A stretch of 64,000 nt of DNA from Rhabditoides inermis (lineage: Eukaryota > Nematoda > Chromadorea > Rhabditida > Rhabditidae): positions 62,001 through 126,000 of the forward strand of contig CAWZYM010000238.1 in NCBI GenBank assembly GCA_963966185.1. The letters are read 5' to 3'. A program made the translations under genes and the position numbers. Each line of letters starts with the position of its first letter. Position 1 is the stretch's first letter. Under the pieces are notes generated by a model. It was not told the DNA's origin and made no database searches. It saw only the letters and a list, made by a program, of their open reading frames with translations. Below are positions 23,801 through 39,194 of the stretch, one piece after another.

Positions 23801-23972
23801 CAGTGCACCACTGTCTTCCACCTCATCATTTCTACGTACCGAGTCGAGATGGCTGATCAGTTCGTCCACTCCACTCCAAAACGACGCAGCGAACGACAGG
23901 TCGCAGATAGCGCGGTAGATGGCCAAACCCGCCAACACATCGATGAACGACGCTAGCAGCCACAACCAATAT
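19209..23972 (-). CDS. PIGQ: PIGQ/GPI1 subunit of GPI-N-acetylglucosaminyltransferase
   Basis: Recognised exons: 23972-~23692, ~23650-23498, 19658-~19577, ~19518-~19408, and a last exon near 19318-19209 (TGA). The order [81 protein letters not shown] and the hydrophobic end match the Gpi1 domain. PIGQ stabilises the ER-membrane complex that makes GlcNAc-PI, the first step of GPI-anchor synthesis. Phase fits across the 3.8-kb intron (19659-23497), which contains the whole ABCG gene on the same strand. I could not place a convincing first exon or ATG; the 5' end at 23972 is an acceptor, so the gene model is partial at its N-terminus. Confidence 0.8.
20042..22649 (-). CDS. ABCG (White-type) half-transporter
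   Basis: About 13 exons, all in frame, from [10 protein letters not shown] (22649) to RVIRSR (20042). The nucleotide-binding domain comes first: Walker A GASGAGKTT, Q-loop region YAQQEEL, signature ISGGEARRL, Walker [14 protein letters not shown] and H-loop TIHQPASQ. A six-helix membrane domain follows (from [15 protein letters not shown] to [18 protein letters not shown]). Domain order and length (about 640 residues) are those of ABCG/White half-transporters, which dimerise to move lipids, pigment precursors or drugs. The substrate is not predictable. The gene lies entirely within a PIGQ intron on the same strand, with no sign of truncation. A CT-rich microsatellite occupies one of its introns (about 20797-20835). 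Confidence 0.88.
22974..23140. mobile_element. Hairpin MITE with ~62-bp inverted arms
   Basis: Left arm AGGCCCCATTATACTTTCAC... and right arm ...GTGAAAGTATAATGGGGCCT are almost perfect reverse complements over about 62 bases, separated by about 40 bases. A GAT trinucleotide flanks both ends, a possible target duplication. It has no coding capacity. It lies in the PIGQ long intron, upstream of the ABCG start. Confidence 0.8.
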
Positions 23973-24308
23973 CTGCAATTTCACCCTCTAACTCGTTTAA
24001 GTTGGTTATTCTCCCATCAAAAGTTGATACGCTTTTTCCTGTCTTCAATACTCGCCGCAACCACCAGAGTGAGCAAACAAAACCTCACACCTCTCAACCT
24101 TCAGCTTTTGTCCAGTAGAAGAAATCACACAGGACAATGACAACCAGTCATTGCGTAATTTATAAAACATTTATCTAAAACCACAGCGTTGAGTGATTTT
24201 GAATTCGCACAGAAGTATGGTTATCGATACGACATCTATATTATTCTGCCTCAGAAAAACTAGAACAATCGACAATATTTATATCACTAATATGTACGAG
24301 TAAGACGC

Positions 24309-25934
24309 TTAGAGCTTTCCAGCAGCCTCTAGCTTCTTCTTCAGAGACTCGGGCATCTCGGCAGGGGGAGGGCGGGGGATTCCGACAGCGACCTTGAACG
24401 AGTCGTAGATGAACCACTGCAGGGCAGTTAGGGTTCCGATCATGATGATACGGGGTCCAAGTCCCTTCCAGAGTCCTGAAAATAACTAATTTTGTAATTG
24501 AATAATGCAATCGCAAACCTCCGAATCCGATCTTCTTAACGATGCCTCCAACGGAAGCGTTGGCGTCCTGGTTCAGCTTCGACACAAGAGTGTCAGCAGG
24601 GTGAGACACGACAGCGCAGAACACTCCGGCGATGTATCCGGCAACGAAGGTGACGGCGAGCTGCTCGCCCTTGCTGCAGTCAGCACGGGGCTTGGGCACA
24701 ACGTGCTTGTAGAGAAGCTCGACAGTGCGCTCGAAGCAAGCGAACTTCATCATGGTGTAGGGGATCTGGCGGCACCAGAGAGGAGGGAGTCCCTTGAAGA
24801 ATCCTCCCATACCCTCGGTCTTGAGGATCATAGGAGCGCATCCGCGGAGCGTCGGGGGAGCTCCAGGAGAAGTCTGGACGCGGACCTTGGTGGCCTCCAT
24901 GGGGGCAAGGAGGATATCGGCGAAGAACTCAGCAGAAGCGGAGGCAGCCAAGTAGAGGGAAGTGCGGTAAAGGAAAGCGTTCTCCTGTAAAAAGAAGGTT
25001 TGTGTTGTATTTTCAACATATGTTTCACCTCTCCGATCATGTCAGCGTAGACGTTCTTGAAGAGCTCGTAGAATCCGAACTTTCCGAGTCCCTGCATGGA
25101 GTATCCGACGAGGGTAGGAGCCCATCCCTTGGCGAGAGCGCGCACTCCCTCCTCAGAGACGGTGGTGCGGAATCCGGAGACAATACCCTTGTACTTCTCG
25201 GGATTGACCTAAAATTTTTTCTTCAATAAATTCTGCAACAAAATACACACCTGAATGCGGCACTTGACGAGATCGAGAGGCACGATAGCGGTGTGGGTCA
25301 ATCCGCAGGAGAGAACTCCTCCCAGACCACACAGGGCGTAATACTTGGCAGATCCGAACTCAACGGTTCCCTCAGCAGCAGCTGAAACCAAAGTGTTGAC
25401 CACAGTGGTCGTAGCAATCGAAAGGCTAGCTTTGTAGACATTCGACGGGTTCGCATAATTCAGCCATTCGTAGATGCCGTCAATCAATGCGGAGAACTGC
25501 CAGAAGTACAGGTAAGTCCACGTGGCAATGAGGACGACCCATCCCAAAGGATAGTTCAAGCGGTGAGGAGATTTAGCAGGAATAAATGATGGTGCGAGCT
25601 TTAATGCAGTTTCCGAAGTCATGAGAAATCTATAAACGTGGCCACCGTTCGGAGAGTGTAAACGTGAAATGAGCGCGATGTGATCTCGAATAGGGTGAGG
25701 TGCCACGTTTGCGCGCCATTTTCTCTGCGCTCTCTCATGTTGCGCACGCGATTGCAATTTCCATACTCCAAACGCAACACATTTACTTTTAACACTAGAA
25801 CACCGAACACCAATTTTCACTTATCTACATTTCAAAAAATTCTTACCAGGGGCGGCGCAGCTGGCAGACCTAGCGGCCGGGAGGCTGAAGGGATTGGCCT
25901 TAACGGCCTCGGAGAGATCGCCGACGATGCCCAT
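24309..25934 (-). CDS. Mitochondrial phosphate carrier (SLC25A3 family)
   Basis: Exons 25934-25847, 25381-25251, 25208-25029, 24984-24519 and 24475-24309, in phase. Three mitochondrial-carrier repeats are visible with signatures [20 protein letters not shown] and [11 protein letters not shown], each of the Px[D/E]xxxx[K/R] type. The overall sequence is the phosphate carrier class ([36 protein letters not shown]). It imports phosphate with H+ across the inner membrane for ATP synthesis. The N-terminus [18 protein letters not shown] plus the Ala/Ser stretch fits a presequence. An alternative first exon in intron 1 is listed separately. The gene ends about 340 bases upstream of the first PIGQ exon on the same strand. 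Confidence 0.9.
25382..25621 (-). CDS. Alternative N-terminal exon of the phosphate carrier
   Basis: Intron 1 of the carrier contains an ATG (25621) starting an open frame of 80 codons that runs without interruption into exon 2 at 25381, in the carrier frame. It encodes [18 protein letters not shown], then a hydrophobic aromatic segment ([18 protein letters not shown]) and a polar loop. Composition looks protein-like and the frame has no stop, so a second promoter could give an isoform with a different, possibly membrane-inserting, N-terminus. The alternative is chance openness of an intron. No acceptor is needed because it reads through. Confidence 0.45.
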
Positions 25935-26285
25935 CGTGTGTATTACCTGTACAATTGCGTTAAAATAACCAAAATGATACGAAATTCCCGAAGAAAACAC
26001 GCACCGGCTAGGGAAGAAGTGAGAGACAAAAATGATTCCTTTATCTCAAACTTCGTAACGAAGATACCCAAATAAAGAAAACGTAGAGAATGCTAATAGT
26101 CTGCAAAACTCATCCAAAATGACCGCAATATGCAATGTGATACATATCACACATCCACTCAAAAACTGATATCTAGCAACAGTTGTTGTTACCACCTTAT
26201 GCTCATAAATAATGATCACGAATGCTAAGACAAGAACACAAAAGCAAACAGCACATTGACAATGTCCGGCATCCATTTACCACAT

Positions 26286-26296
26286 TTTATATATAG

Positions 26297-26362
<66 letters not shown>
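26286..26362. repeat. (AT)n microsatellite
   Basis: About 75 bases of almost pure AT dinucleotide lie between the divergent carrier and prefoldin genes. The flanking 25935-26765 stretch has no other supported gene; it probably holds both promoters. Confidence 0.95.
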
Positions 26363-26765
26363 GAAAGCGAGTTATACGAAAGCGACAGTATTGTTAGCTT
26401 CTACTCAGAACTTTCCCTTAGAAACGCGTTTATAGTAATGATCATTAACATCTCGCACTTTATAAAATAACATGAAGTGAGTGATCAAAATTCAGGAGTG
26501 GTTGCGGTGAGCAAGTTGCTCATCGTCAAGAAGATCTTGTCTACTGTGGTCGGGATCTCTCATGGCCAGAGAGCGAGACATTTCTTGCATTTTAGAAACC
26601 TGCGCATCATACCAGTTTCTGGTGCTTTGCCAGAAATGACATATGTTTTGTTGATTTTTTTGTTTTTTCGTGGTTCTATTTTAGGTCGATTGTAGATTGT
26701 TTTCTATGTATGATTATTTATACATGCATGACACATGTTCAGAGTGTTTTTTCATTGCAGAAGTC

Positions 26766-27654
26766 ATGTCTATCGCTGCCGATGAGGAGCTGAAGAAGGT
26801 GAATTTTGTTTACCACCACAATTTTTTTATATAAAAGTTTCATGAATATTTCAATATAGTTCAGTATATGTTTAGGCCTTCCAAGACTTGTCGGTGAAAA
26901 TGGCCGACACCAAGCAGCGCTTGGCTATGGGCGAGAACAACAAGCGGGTTGCTATTCAAGTGGGTTTTGTGTATGTGTGAGAATTTATATATAAAAAAAG
27001 TTTTGTTTATATTATATTCCTCAATGTGTAATGTTTGTTGATTGATTATTTTAGCAAGAGAAGATTGCACGTGCGACGATCAAGCAGTTGGAGGAGTTGC
27101 AACCGGAGATCCCCACGTTCCGCGCCGTCGGTCGCATGTTCCTCCTCACCAACCTCTCCGATGAGGTCAAGCGCACTGAGGTGAGTTTTTTTAAGCATTT
27201 TTAGTACGGTTACGATAAAATAGCCTATGCAACGCCTACTGCAAGTTCGCACACGGATTTATTGTTTAGTAATATACTTTTCAGTTAGAAATATCGTTGC
27301 AACAATGTTGTAGAAAAAAGCTACATCATGAAAATGCAAAACTATAAACAAAACATAAGTAGTCTCGCTAATCAGTTTCTCTTTTTTCACGAGAGACACG
27401 AGGGACGAGTGGTTATACAAATCTCAGAACTCGTTTGATAATTTTTATTATTATTTTGACACAATTATGCGAGGCGTCAAAGGCCTATTTATGTGAATAA
27501 CAACGTTTTAATGTTTGCGAAATCCTTGTAGGCGGAGGTTGAGGCGCACGTGGAGAAAGTGGCTGCAGTGGACAAGCAGCGCGAGTATCTGGAGAAGAGC
27601 CTGACGGACGCGGAGCAGAATCTCCGAGAGATGGTGGAGGCTCGCCGCGCATGA
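26766..27654 (+). CDS. pfd-1: Prefoldin subunit 1
   Basis: Four exons in phase: 26766-26798, 26876-26959, 27055-27180 and 27532-27654, 121 residues, close to human PFDN1. The start is shortly after a TTGCAG acceptor (AAGTCATG). The sequence is two long helices around a short beta hairpin. The hairpin reads FRAVGRMFLLTN, matching the family's GVGRMFIL core, and the C-terminal helix ends YLEKSLTDAEQNLREMVEAR. PFD1 is a beta-type subunit of the hexameric prefoldin chaperone that hands unfolded actin and tubulin to CCT. Confidence 0.92.
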
Positions 27655-28243
27655 GCCTCCTCTCTATTGATCGCTCCACTGATCTACCCAGTCTCCCGCC
27701 TTGAGTTTGGCGCTCTTTTCAGTAGTGTCTGGCTCCGTCCAGTCCCCGGTCCCCAGTCCAGTGTCAACACATCTCGTGTTACCTCTGCCTCCCTCTACAA
27801 ACAGTCATTGTTGCGCACAAATGTTTCAATCTCATTCTCGCTTCGCCTTGTTACGCTGTAGTCGCATCTCATCATATGTTTATAAATTTTTTTATACTTT
27901 CTTCGCACTGTTGTGATTGATAAGTATTCGTTTCCTTACGAGTTTCGATTATATACCTGTCATTCAATTTTCTCATGTACACATTATCAGTGTGTGATAG
28001 CATTGATACCTGTCTGTGGGCTGGGCGCCTAGATTATCTATCGTTATTGAACAAACACACTTTTCTTAGCGCTTTGAAGGTTGTCTCTTTGTCTGGCAGG
28101 CCTGGGAATCATTCGATGTGTGGTATTCGCGCGACCTCGTGTGTTTTGGATTGTTTGGTTATCTGCTCTTGGATTATATTCTTGTTGTTCATATATCTCC
28201 ATTGATCACTTTAAAACTTTGATTGACCTCCGTGCGTTGCAGG

Positions 28244-33193
<4,950 letters not shown>

Positions 33194-34025
33194 ACTCAGG
33201 ATCTCCCATGCTCGCACACATTCCCCCACTTCAAGATCCCAAATATACCCAGATGCATCTTCATGATTCTTTCAAGAGCTTGTGATATATGACTACACTT
33301 TATATGTTTGCACCTCGTTATATGGAGTTCATAAATGTTTTGTATGGTTTGTATTGTGTTTGTTGGCATTTGGCGGTTGTGGGGTTCCGGGAGGCATGTG
33401 CCCGCAACTTCCTCTATCCCAGCTGTCGCCACTCCCATTGTTCTCTCCTCCCTCTTGTCGTCTTTTAGACCCATTCACCCATCCCCAATTCCGACGCTCG
33501 CCGCTGCCTTTTTCACATACAGTATGACCTGTTGATGACGTGCGAGACTGGGCTACTGTAGGAGGCGAGGCAATTGGGCAATTGAGCGGGTGCGGAAGAG
33601 AGAGGGGGTGAGGCGAGGCGTGAACGATAGGTAATTGAGCTGCCAACCTGGCTCTCGAAAGCCGGTGAGCCGACGGGGGTTTCCGGTGGAGGTGGCAGAG
33701 GCATTATGCATGCGATATGAGAGGGTGAGATAAGAGGAGGAGGGGGATGAAGGAGTCGTGAGATGGAACGGTGTCAGTGGAGCATGTAAATACGGGTCAT
33801 GAATGGAGAGCGACGCATCCCGGTCTCACAATCCGGATACTCACTTGTCCCCTCTGCGAGTTCGTGAGTGGTGGGCGGAGCTAGACATGCGGTACCGTAG
33901 GGGCGCGGCCAATGCGGGCGCGGCACTTGCCTTTGTGGCGGCGGCGCCCCGCCCCTCAGTCACTCGGTCAGAGCAGCGACTCAGTCGGTGTCTTCTTCCA
34001 CCAGCGTCACTCCCATCGAACACAC
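33194..34025. other. Intergenic region between UAP and the nuclear receptor
   Basis: No gene is supported. The 300 bases before 34026 are GC-rich and probably contain the receptor promoter. Confidence 0.5.
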
Positions 34026-35644
34026 ATGGCGGCCCACTCGCTCGGACTCACCCCGCAGCCAAGCAGTAAGTCAACGAGTCAGCCATACCCGCGCACTCCC
34101 CTTCTTGCCTGTCTCGAAGCGCAGCTATCGTTTCTATTCTACTTACTTATTCCAATCTTTTGCACACTGTTCTAACTCGATATACACCAACCTCGTCAGC
34201 GATTAATGTGTGATGGAGAGTGTGTCTATATAGACGGTTCATCAATAGAGTACTACACCCCAATGCGGTGCTTGAGAGCACTCCACATTGGATGGCGAGG
34301 CGACTGGCAATAAGGGGGTGCGCTCGCCTTCTCTCTCATCAACCCTTCCCTAGTAGGGTAGTAGGGACTTATGGTTTGCAGGACGTCCTATTATATACAC
34401 TGTCTTCCAGGTCGTATTCTGCTGGACGTTCCGTGTCGGGTGTGCCAGGATCACTCTTCCGGAAAGCACTACGGTATCTTTAGCTGCGATGGGTGTGCCG
34501 GTTTCTTCAAGGTAAGCCTTCGACATGGAGCATATATGCTGAGGTGCGTGTTGCAGCGCTCGATCCGACGGCATCGGCAGTACATCTGCAAGAACAAGGG
34601 AGGGGGCGAGGAGGGTCACTGTGTCGTCGACAAGACACACAGGAACCAGTGTCGGTCAGTCACACCACATGCATACCCTACCCCGGCAACGATGCGATGC
34701 GCATGTTTGCAGGGCGTGCCGGCTGCGCAAGTGTCTGGAGATAGGCATGAACAAGGAGGCAGTGCAACACGAGAGGGGGCCGAGGAACTCCACTCTGCGG
34801 AGACAGTCGCTCGCCGCGGCCGCTTCCGGCGCCTTCCCGCTGCCCGCATTCGACCTCCGCGATCTCAAACCGCCCAGCCTCACTCTCCCGCCACACAACA
34901 TCAAGCTCAGCGCTTCGGTGAGTCTCCCTCCCCTCTCTTCTCCCCCTCACTTGGCTCTCACCGTGTCATGTACTGATCGATGAGTGTTCCCGATCGCATT
35001 GTCTCCCCTCGTACCGTATCCCTTTCGCGGCTTTTTGATGTGTGCCGTGTTGGATTAGCGGGCAGATCGAACACGGCTGACTGAGTGACACTGCCGCCGC
35101 TAATGGTCGACTGGTTCGCCACAGTGATACTAGGGAGAAAGGGAGGGAGGGGAGAGAGAAGAAGAGGGAGAGAGAGAGAGAGAGAGATTTGGTTGCGCTG
35201 CGCCAGCTGCCTGTGTTCTGTGTTATTTCTCGGCGATTAGCGGCTAGTCTATGAACCTGTACAGATCCATATCTCTTCTCTGGATATGCACGTTATCCAT
35301 ATTGCAACAATCACTATGCGCGTTTCTTTTGTCCGCATTGCCCCTGTCAACAGTCAATATAGCTCATACTATGCACTGAATAGAATCGGCGCCTGGCTTT
35401 TCGACCAATATTGCGGTGGAGGATTTATAGAGATGCATATGGCATAGCACAACAATCGATACCGATCGATAATGAGTTGCTTTGAGCCGGAGATGGGATC
35501 GGATTCGGACGCGCCTACTGCGGGCGGAGAACAACTGCCAGAGATTGCTGCCAGGGTGTTCTTCCAGCAACTCAGCTGGGCACGCCTACAACTACCATTC
35601 GCATGTCTGCCCGCAGAACAGCAGGTGAGAGAGTGGGCAGGGAG

Positions 35645-35722
<78 letters not shown>

Positions 35723-35893
35723 GAGAGAAAGAGAGAGAGAGAATAAATCGTATCTAGGTGGCCGCCTTCCAACAGTCGTGGAGCACCCTGTTCACTCTGT
35801 TCTGTTGCGAGCAGCGACTCATCACTGCTGATGCGGTGCGGGCAGAGAACACCGAACTGCACAAGGAGAGGGGAGAAGTACGAGAGAGAGAGA

Positions 35894-35935
<42 letters not shown>

Positions 35936-36557
35936 TAACCGGCATGTTGCAGGTGGCGGACGCCCTGGAGAAGGTGGAGCAGCTTCGGCCAGATCAGCGC
36001 GAGCTCCAGCTACTCAAGCTGATCGCTCTGATGAAGGGTGAGTGAAGGCGAGAGGGAGAGGGGAGTGTGCTCACCTGCCTGCTTACAGACCGCTCGCCAC
36101 ACTTCGAGCAGCTCTGCTTTCAGCTCGCAGCCTACCACCAGATGGTATATCGAATACAGCCCTTCCGATTCATACGATGCATGGAGATTCTCCACGGTGA
36201 GTCCATCTCTCTCTTCCCCCTCTCCCCCTCTCTAATCCCCTCCCTCTCTCTCTCTGCTCACCCGTTCACTGTCTAGGCGTGACCGAGTCGTCTCTCGTCG
36301 ACCTTCTCTTCCGTCCCTCGATCGGAGATGCTTGCATGAAGCGTCTCATCCAGGACATTCTGTCTCCAGCCAAGTCCGCTCCCCTGCTTCCCTCTCTCCT
36401 GCCCCTGCCACTCCCCGGTCTCACCATGCCCTCTCTCTTCCCGTCTGGAGATGAGGAAGAGGAGGAGGAGGGCGAAGGAGAGGACAGTGACTCTCCCCTC
36501 TCCCTCACCACCTCCCCGAAAACCAACTCCGATGTCAAGGAGGAGATCGATGTCTGA
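34026..36557 (+). CDS. nhr-67: Tailless/TLX-type nuclear receptor (NR2E), NHR-67-like
   Basis: Nine exons: 34026-34065, 34411-34511, 34557-34654, 34713-34917, 35487-35624, 35758-35877, 35953-36037, 36089-36196 and 36277-36557, 391 residues. The DNA-binding domain (residues about 20-95) has two C4 zinc fingers: [20 protein letters not shown] with the P-box, [13 protein letters not shown], and C...[13 protein letters not shown]. The extension [20 protein letters not shown] is diagnostic of NR2E receptors. The ligand-binding region is recognisable ([16 protein letters not shown]). The protein ends in an acidic Glu-rich tail (SDVKEEIDV). It is a transcription factor controlling neuronal and other cell fates in nematodes. 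Exon 5 uses a TTTGAG acceptor. Two introns are almost wholly GA repeats. Ortholog name is by DBD similarity. Confidence 0.85.
35630..35745. repeat. GA-rich microsatellite filling receptor intron 5
   Basis: Intron 35625-35757 consists almost entirely of GA and GAAAGA units. The next intron (35878-35952) is likewise a (GA)n tract. Both start within a few bases of the donor. Confidence 0.95.
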
Positions 36558-37570
36558 ACGCCTTCCCCTCCAGATCTGTCTCCCTCGTGTGTGTTTCATT
36601 ACATTGCGGCTGTGCCCGTTCCTTGCCAGTTTGTACTATACCTTGCCCTTTTCCCCATTTCAGAACATCATCTTTATATAGTATTTATTGAATGTGTTTC
36701 TTCTTCTCTCTCTCTCTTGTTTTTTTGTGATATCTCTTAGATAAACGACTTGCAATACGGCAATAGACTGTGTGATTGGGGATAATAAGCGGTTGTCAAC
36801 TGACGTCTCCCATTACCGTATGCCTAATTGCAGTGCTCGTTACCCGAGTGTGACTCGCAACTCGCAGTGGGTGGTCTCGCATACCGTATCCCCCTCTCCT
36901 CTTGCTTCATCTATCCAGCGTGGGAACCGCACGCATGTCAACAAGCAATCTCGGCGCGTCATATTCTCTCGCTAATAAAGTGATAAGCCCGAATTCATTA
37001 GGCGCGCATACTCTAATATGAGCATAGGCGAGGGTAGGCGAGGCGGGTTGTGAGCGGAGGAGACGCGTCTCCCTTTCACTCATTTCTTTCTCGCGCCGCA
37101 ATCGCAAGTTGCATCACTTGTGTTCAAACATTCACAATAGGATTAGGAGGGTCGGTGCGAGTGAGTGTCCATGCAGACATTGATCCGCCGGCGGCATCAA
37201 AGCTCTCATCAACCATCAACTCAACAGCTCTCTCATACGACACATACACACACACAGCTTTCATAAGTTTTATCTCATCTAGACAAACATGTACATGACA
37301 ACATAAAACGCACAACACATACACGAAACAATACACAACGACAACAAGATATACAAAACAACAAGCACAATCGACCACAGAATTATTACACTACAGATTC
37401 GTCAATGATGAATTTTGTACACGTAAACGCGGGGATTCCAGAGATGAGAACAGATGAAGAGGAAAGTGGTGCGATGCAACGAGAAACACCCTCATTTGAT
37501 AACAACGTAACAAACAAATACGCATCAGGCATCAATAGATGGGAGGGAGAGGATAGCGGGCGCGCTGCAG
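36558..37570. other. Convergent intergenic region
   Basis: It lies between the receptor stop (+) and the SGF11-like stop (-). No gene or element is supported. It includes both 3' untranslated regions. Confidence 0.5.
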
Positions 37571-38284
37571 CTATGCAGAGTGCTCGCGCTCAGTCTTGCG
37601 CCTCTTCGCCTTCGACTTGCCCTTTTTCTTTTTCTTGGACGACCAGTCGTCGTCGTCTGTCTCAGCGTCGTGCGGCGTCGCCTCAACACGAACTGTGGTA
37701 CCTCTAATGACCTTCTCTTATTCCCTCTCACCTCATCCTCCTCGTCACTACCATCTCCTCTGCTACTTGGCGTCGCCTCCTTAGTCGGCGTCTCCGAATA
37801 TGCCTAAAACATACACATTTAGTGGGCTCGCAAAAGAGTTTCACGCTTATCACATTAGGGTGGTTTGAGAAAGATCAGATTCTTTTTCATGAAGTTTTTT
37901 TTTCAATTTGACAAAACTTCTTTCCACTAGAGCGTTACCGCTATGCTAGCTATGTGTGATGACAGTTTTGCTAATAGAAACCACAACTTGAAAGAAAACA
38001 TATAACATTAACTTCGTACCTGCATCTTCCTTCGCGCAACGCGACAGCTGTTGCGGCCCATGCCGAGACACTTCTCGAGGTGGGGTGCGAAACGAGAGGC
38101 GGCGATGCTGCGCTTGCACGTCTGACACATGCACTCGGGCGCCCGACCCGCCTTCCCTGTTCCCGCAGACGTTGTCGACGATGTTCCGCCAGCAGACACC
38201 AGCGACGGAGCAGACGCAGACGAAGGCAGCTCAACGAACCACAGTCTCAACACGTAAACAACGTAATATAATATAGTTGCCACA

Positions 38285-38325
<41 letters not shown>

Positions 38326-38962
38326 AATACGCGAGGTGAAAAGTTTTATAGTACCCCTTGACGAGCCGCTGTCTCGAAACTCACCCCGTTGCTGTTCACT
38401 GCGCCGTGCACTGCCAGATCGATCGGCTCCTGTAAATAAAACAATTATACAATAATTAAAATGGATACAAAAAAGTAAGTTGATAGTAAAACACCGTAGT
38501 AAACCACTCAATGCCTACAGTGAATGTGCAAATCAGTCAGAAATGGAGCGAGAGTCACAAAAGCGATAGATAAGCACACAAATGCATGTGCAGTGCATAA
38601 TGTACGATATTAGAGTGGTGTGACGGTTGAGTGGCTTGAAATTTCTAGGACTGTAACCTGTGTGGGGTATGCGTGGAATCGGGATAGGACGGAGAGGGTG
38701 CGGTGCTCGTCAAAACACTCCTCCAGTATGCACATCTCCACTACGTGCTCCATCAACTCCAGTGTCATCGCTGAACATGACATAATATTATTCAACAAAC
38801 ATGTTACATTCCAAACCTACCGTCAATGTCGCTGATGGTGGTGATTGGATGGGTGGCTTGTATGCGGGCACTGGCGGTTCCGTTGAGGGTAGTTCGAGCA
38901 GGGTCGGTAGATGAGTGGGAGGGGGCGGAGAGGCCGCGGCGACTCGCTCGGCCACCGTTCAT
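37571..38962 (-). CDS. SAGA deubiquitinase-module zinc-finger protein (SGF11/ATXN7L3)
   Basis: Start MNGGRASRRG at 38962; exons about 38962-38822, 38771-38660, 38431-38385, 38246-38023, 37805-37733 and 37682-37571. The core is a CHCC zinc finger, CMCQTCKRSIAASRFAPHLE followed by KCLGMGRNSCRVARRK, nearly invariant in SGF11/ATXN7L3. These proteins anchor the Ubp8/USP22 deubiquitinase to SAGA and contact nucleosomes. The tail DAETDDDDW then KKKKKGKSKAKRRK matches the acidic-then-basic ATXN7L3 C-terminus. The upstream helix (LELMEHVVEMCILEECFDEH) fits the Sgf11 N-terminal helix. Acceptors ending GAG are used before GLWFVELP (38247) and before the last exon. The junction near 37733 was chosen to keep the DDDDW frame and is less sure. 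Confidence 0.8.
37818..37985 (+). repeat. Dispersed repeat, copy 1
   Basis: Shares TAGTGGGCTCGCA...GAGTTTCACGCTT, ATTAGGGTGGTTTGAGAAAG and the GCTAG...TGTGAT...TTTGC end with the copy at 42562. It lies in an intron of the SGF11-like gene. Confidence 0.75.
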
Positions 38963-39194
38963 ACCGCATCCGCCACCGCGCACAGTCAGCTACACACATC
39001 ATGTCCACATTCCTCCAAACATTCGCACACTCAACAATAGGTAGCCTACGCTCGAAATAAAACGAGTGAATTCTTCAGGAATCAAGACATCGCAAATACT
39101 CAACAAAACAGTTTATTAGCGTATAAAACACATGAACTACGGTATTGCCTATGTATCAGTGCTTGTGCATGTGTAGGAGGGCGTTCTCTCGAGC

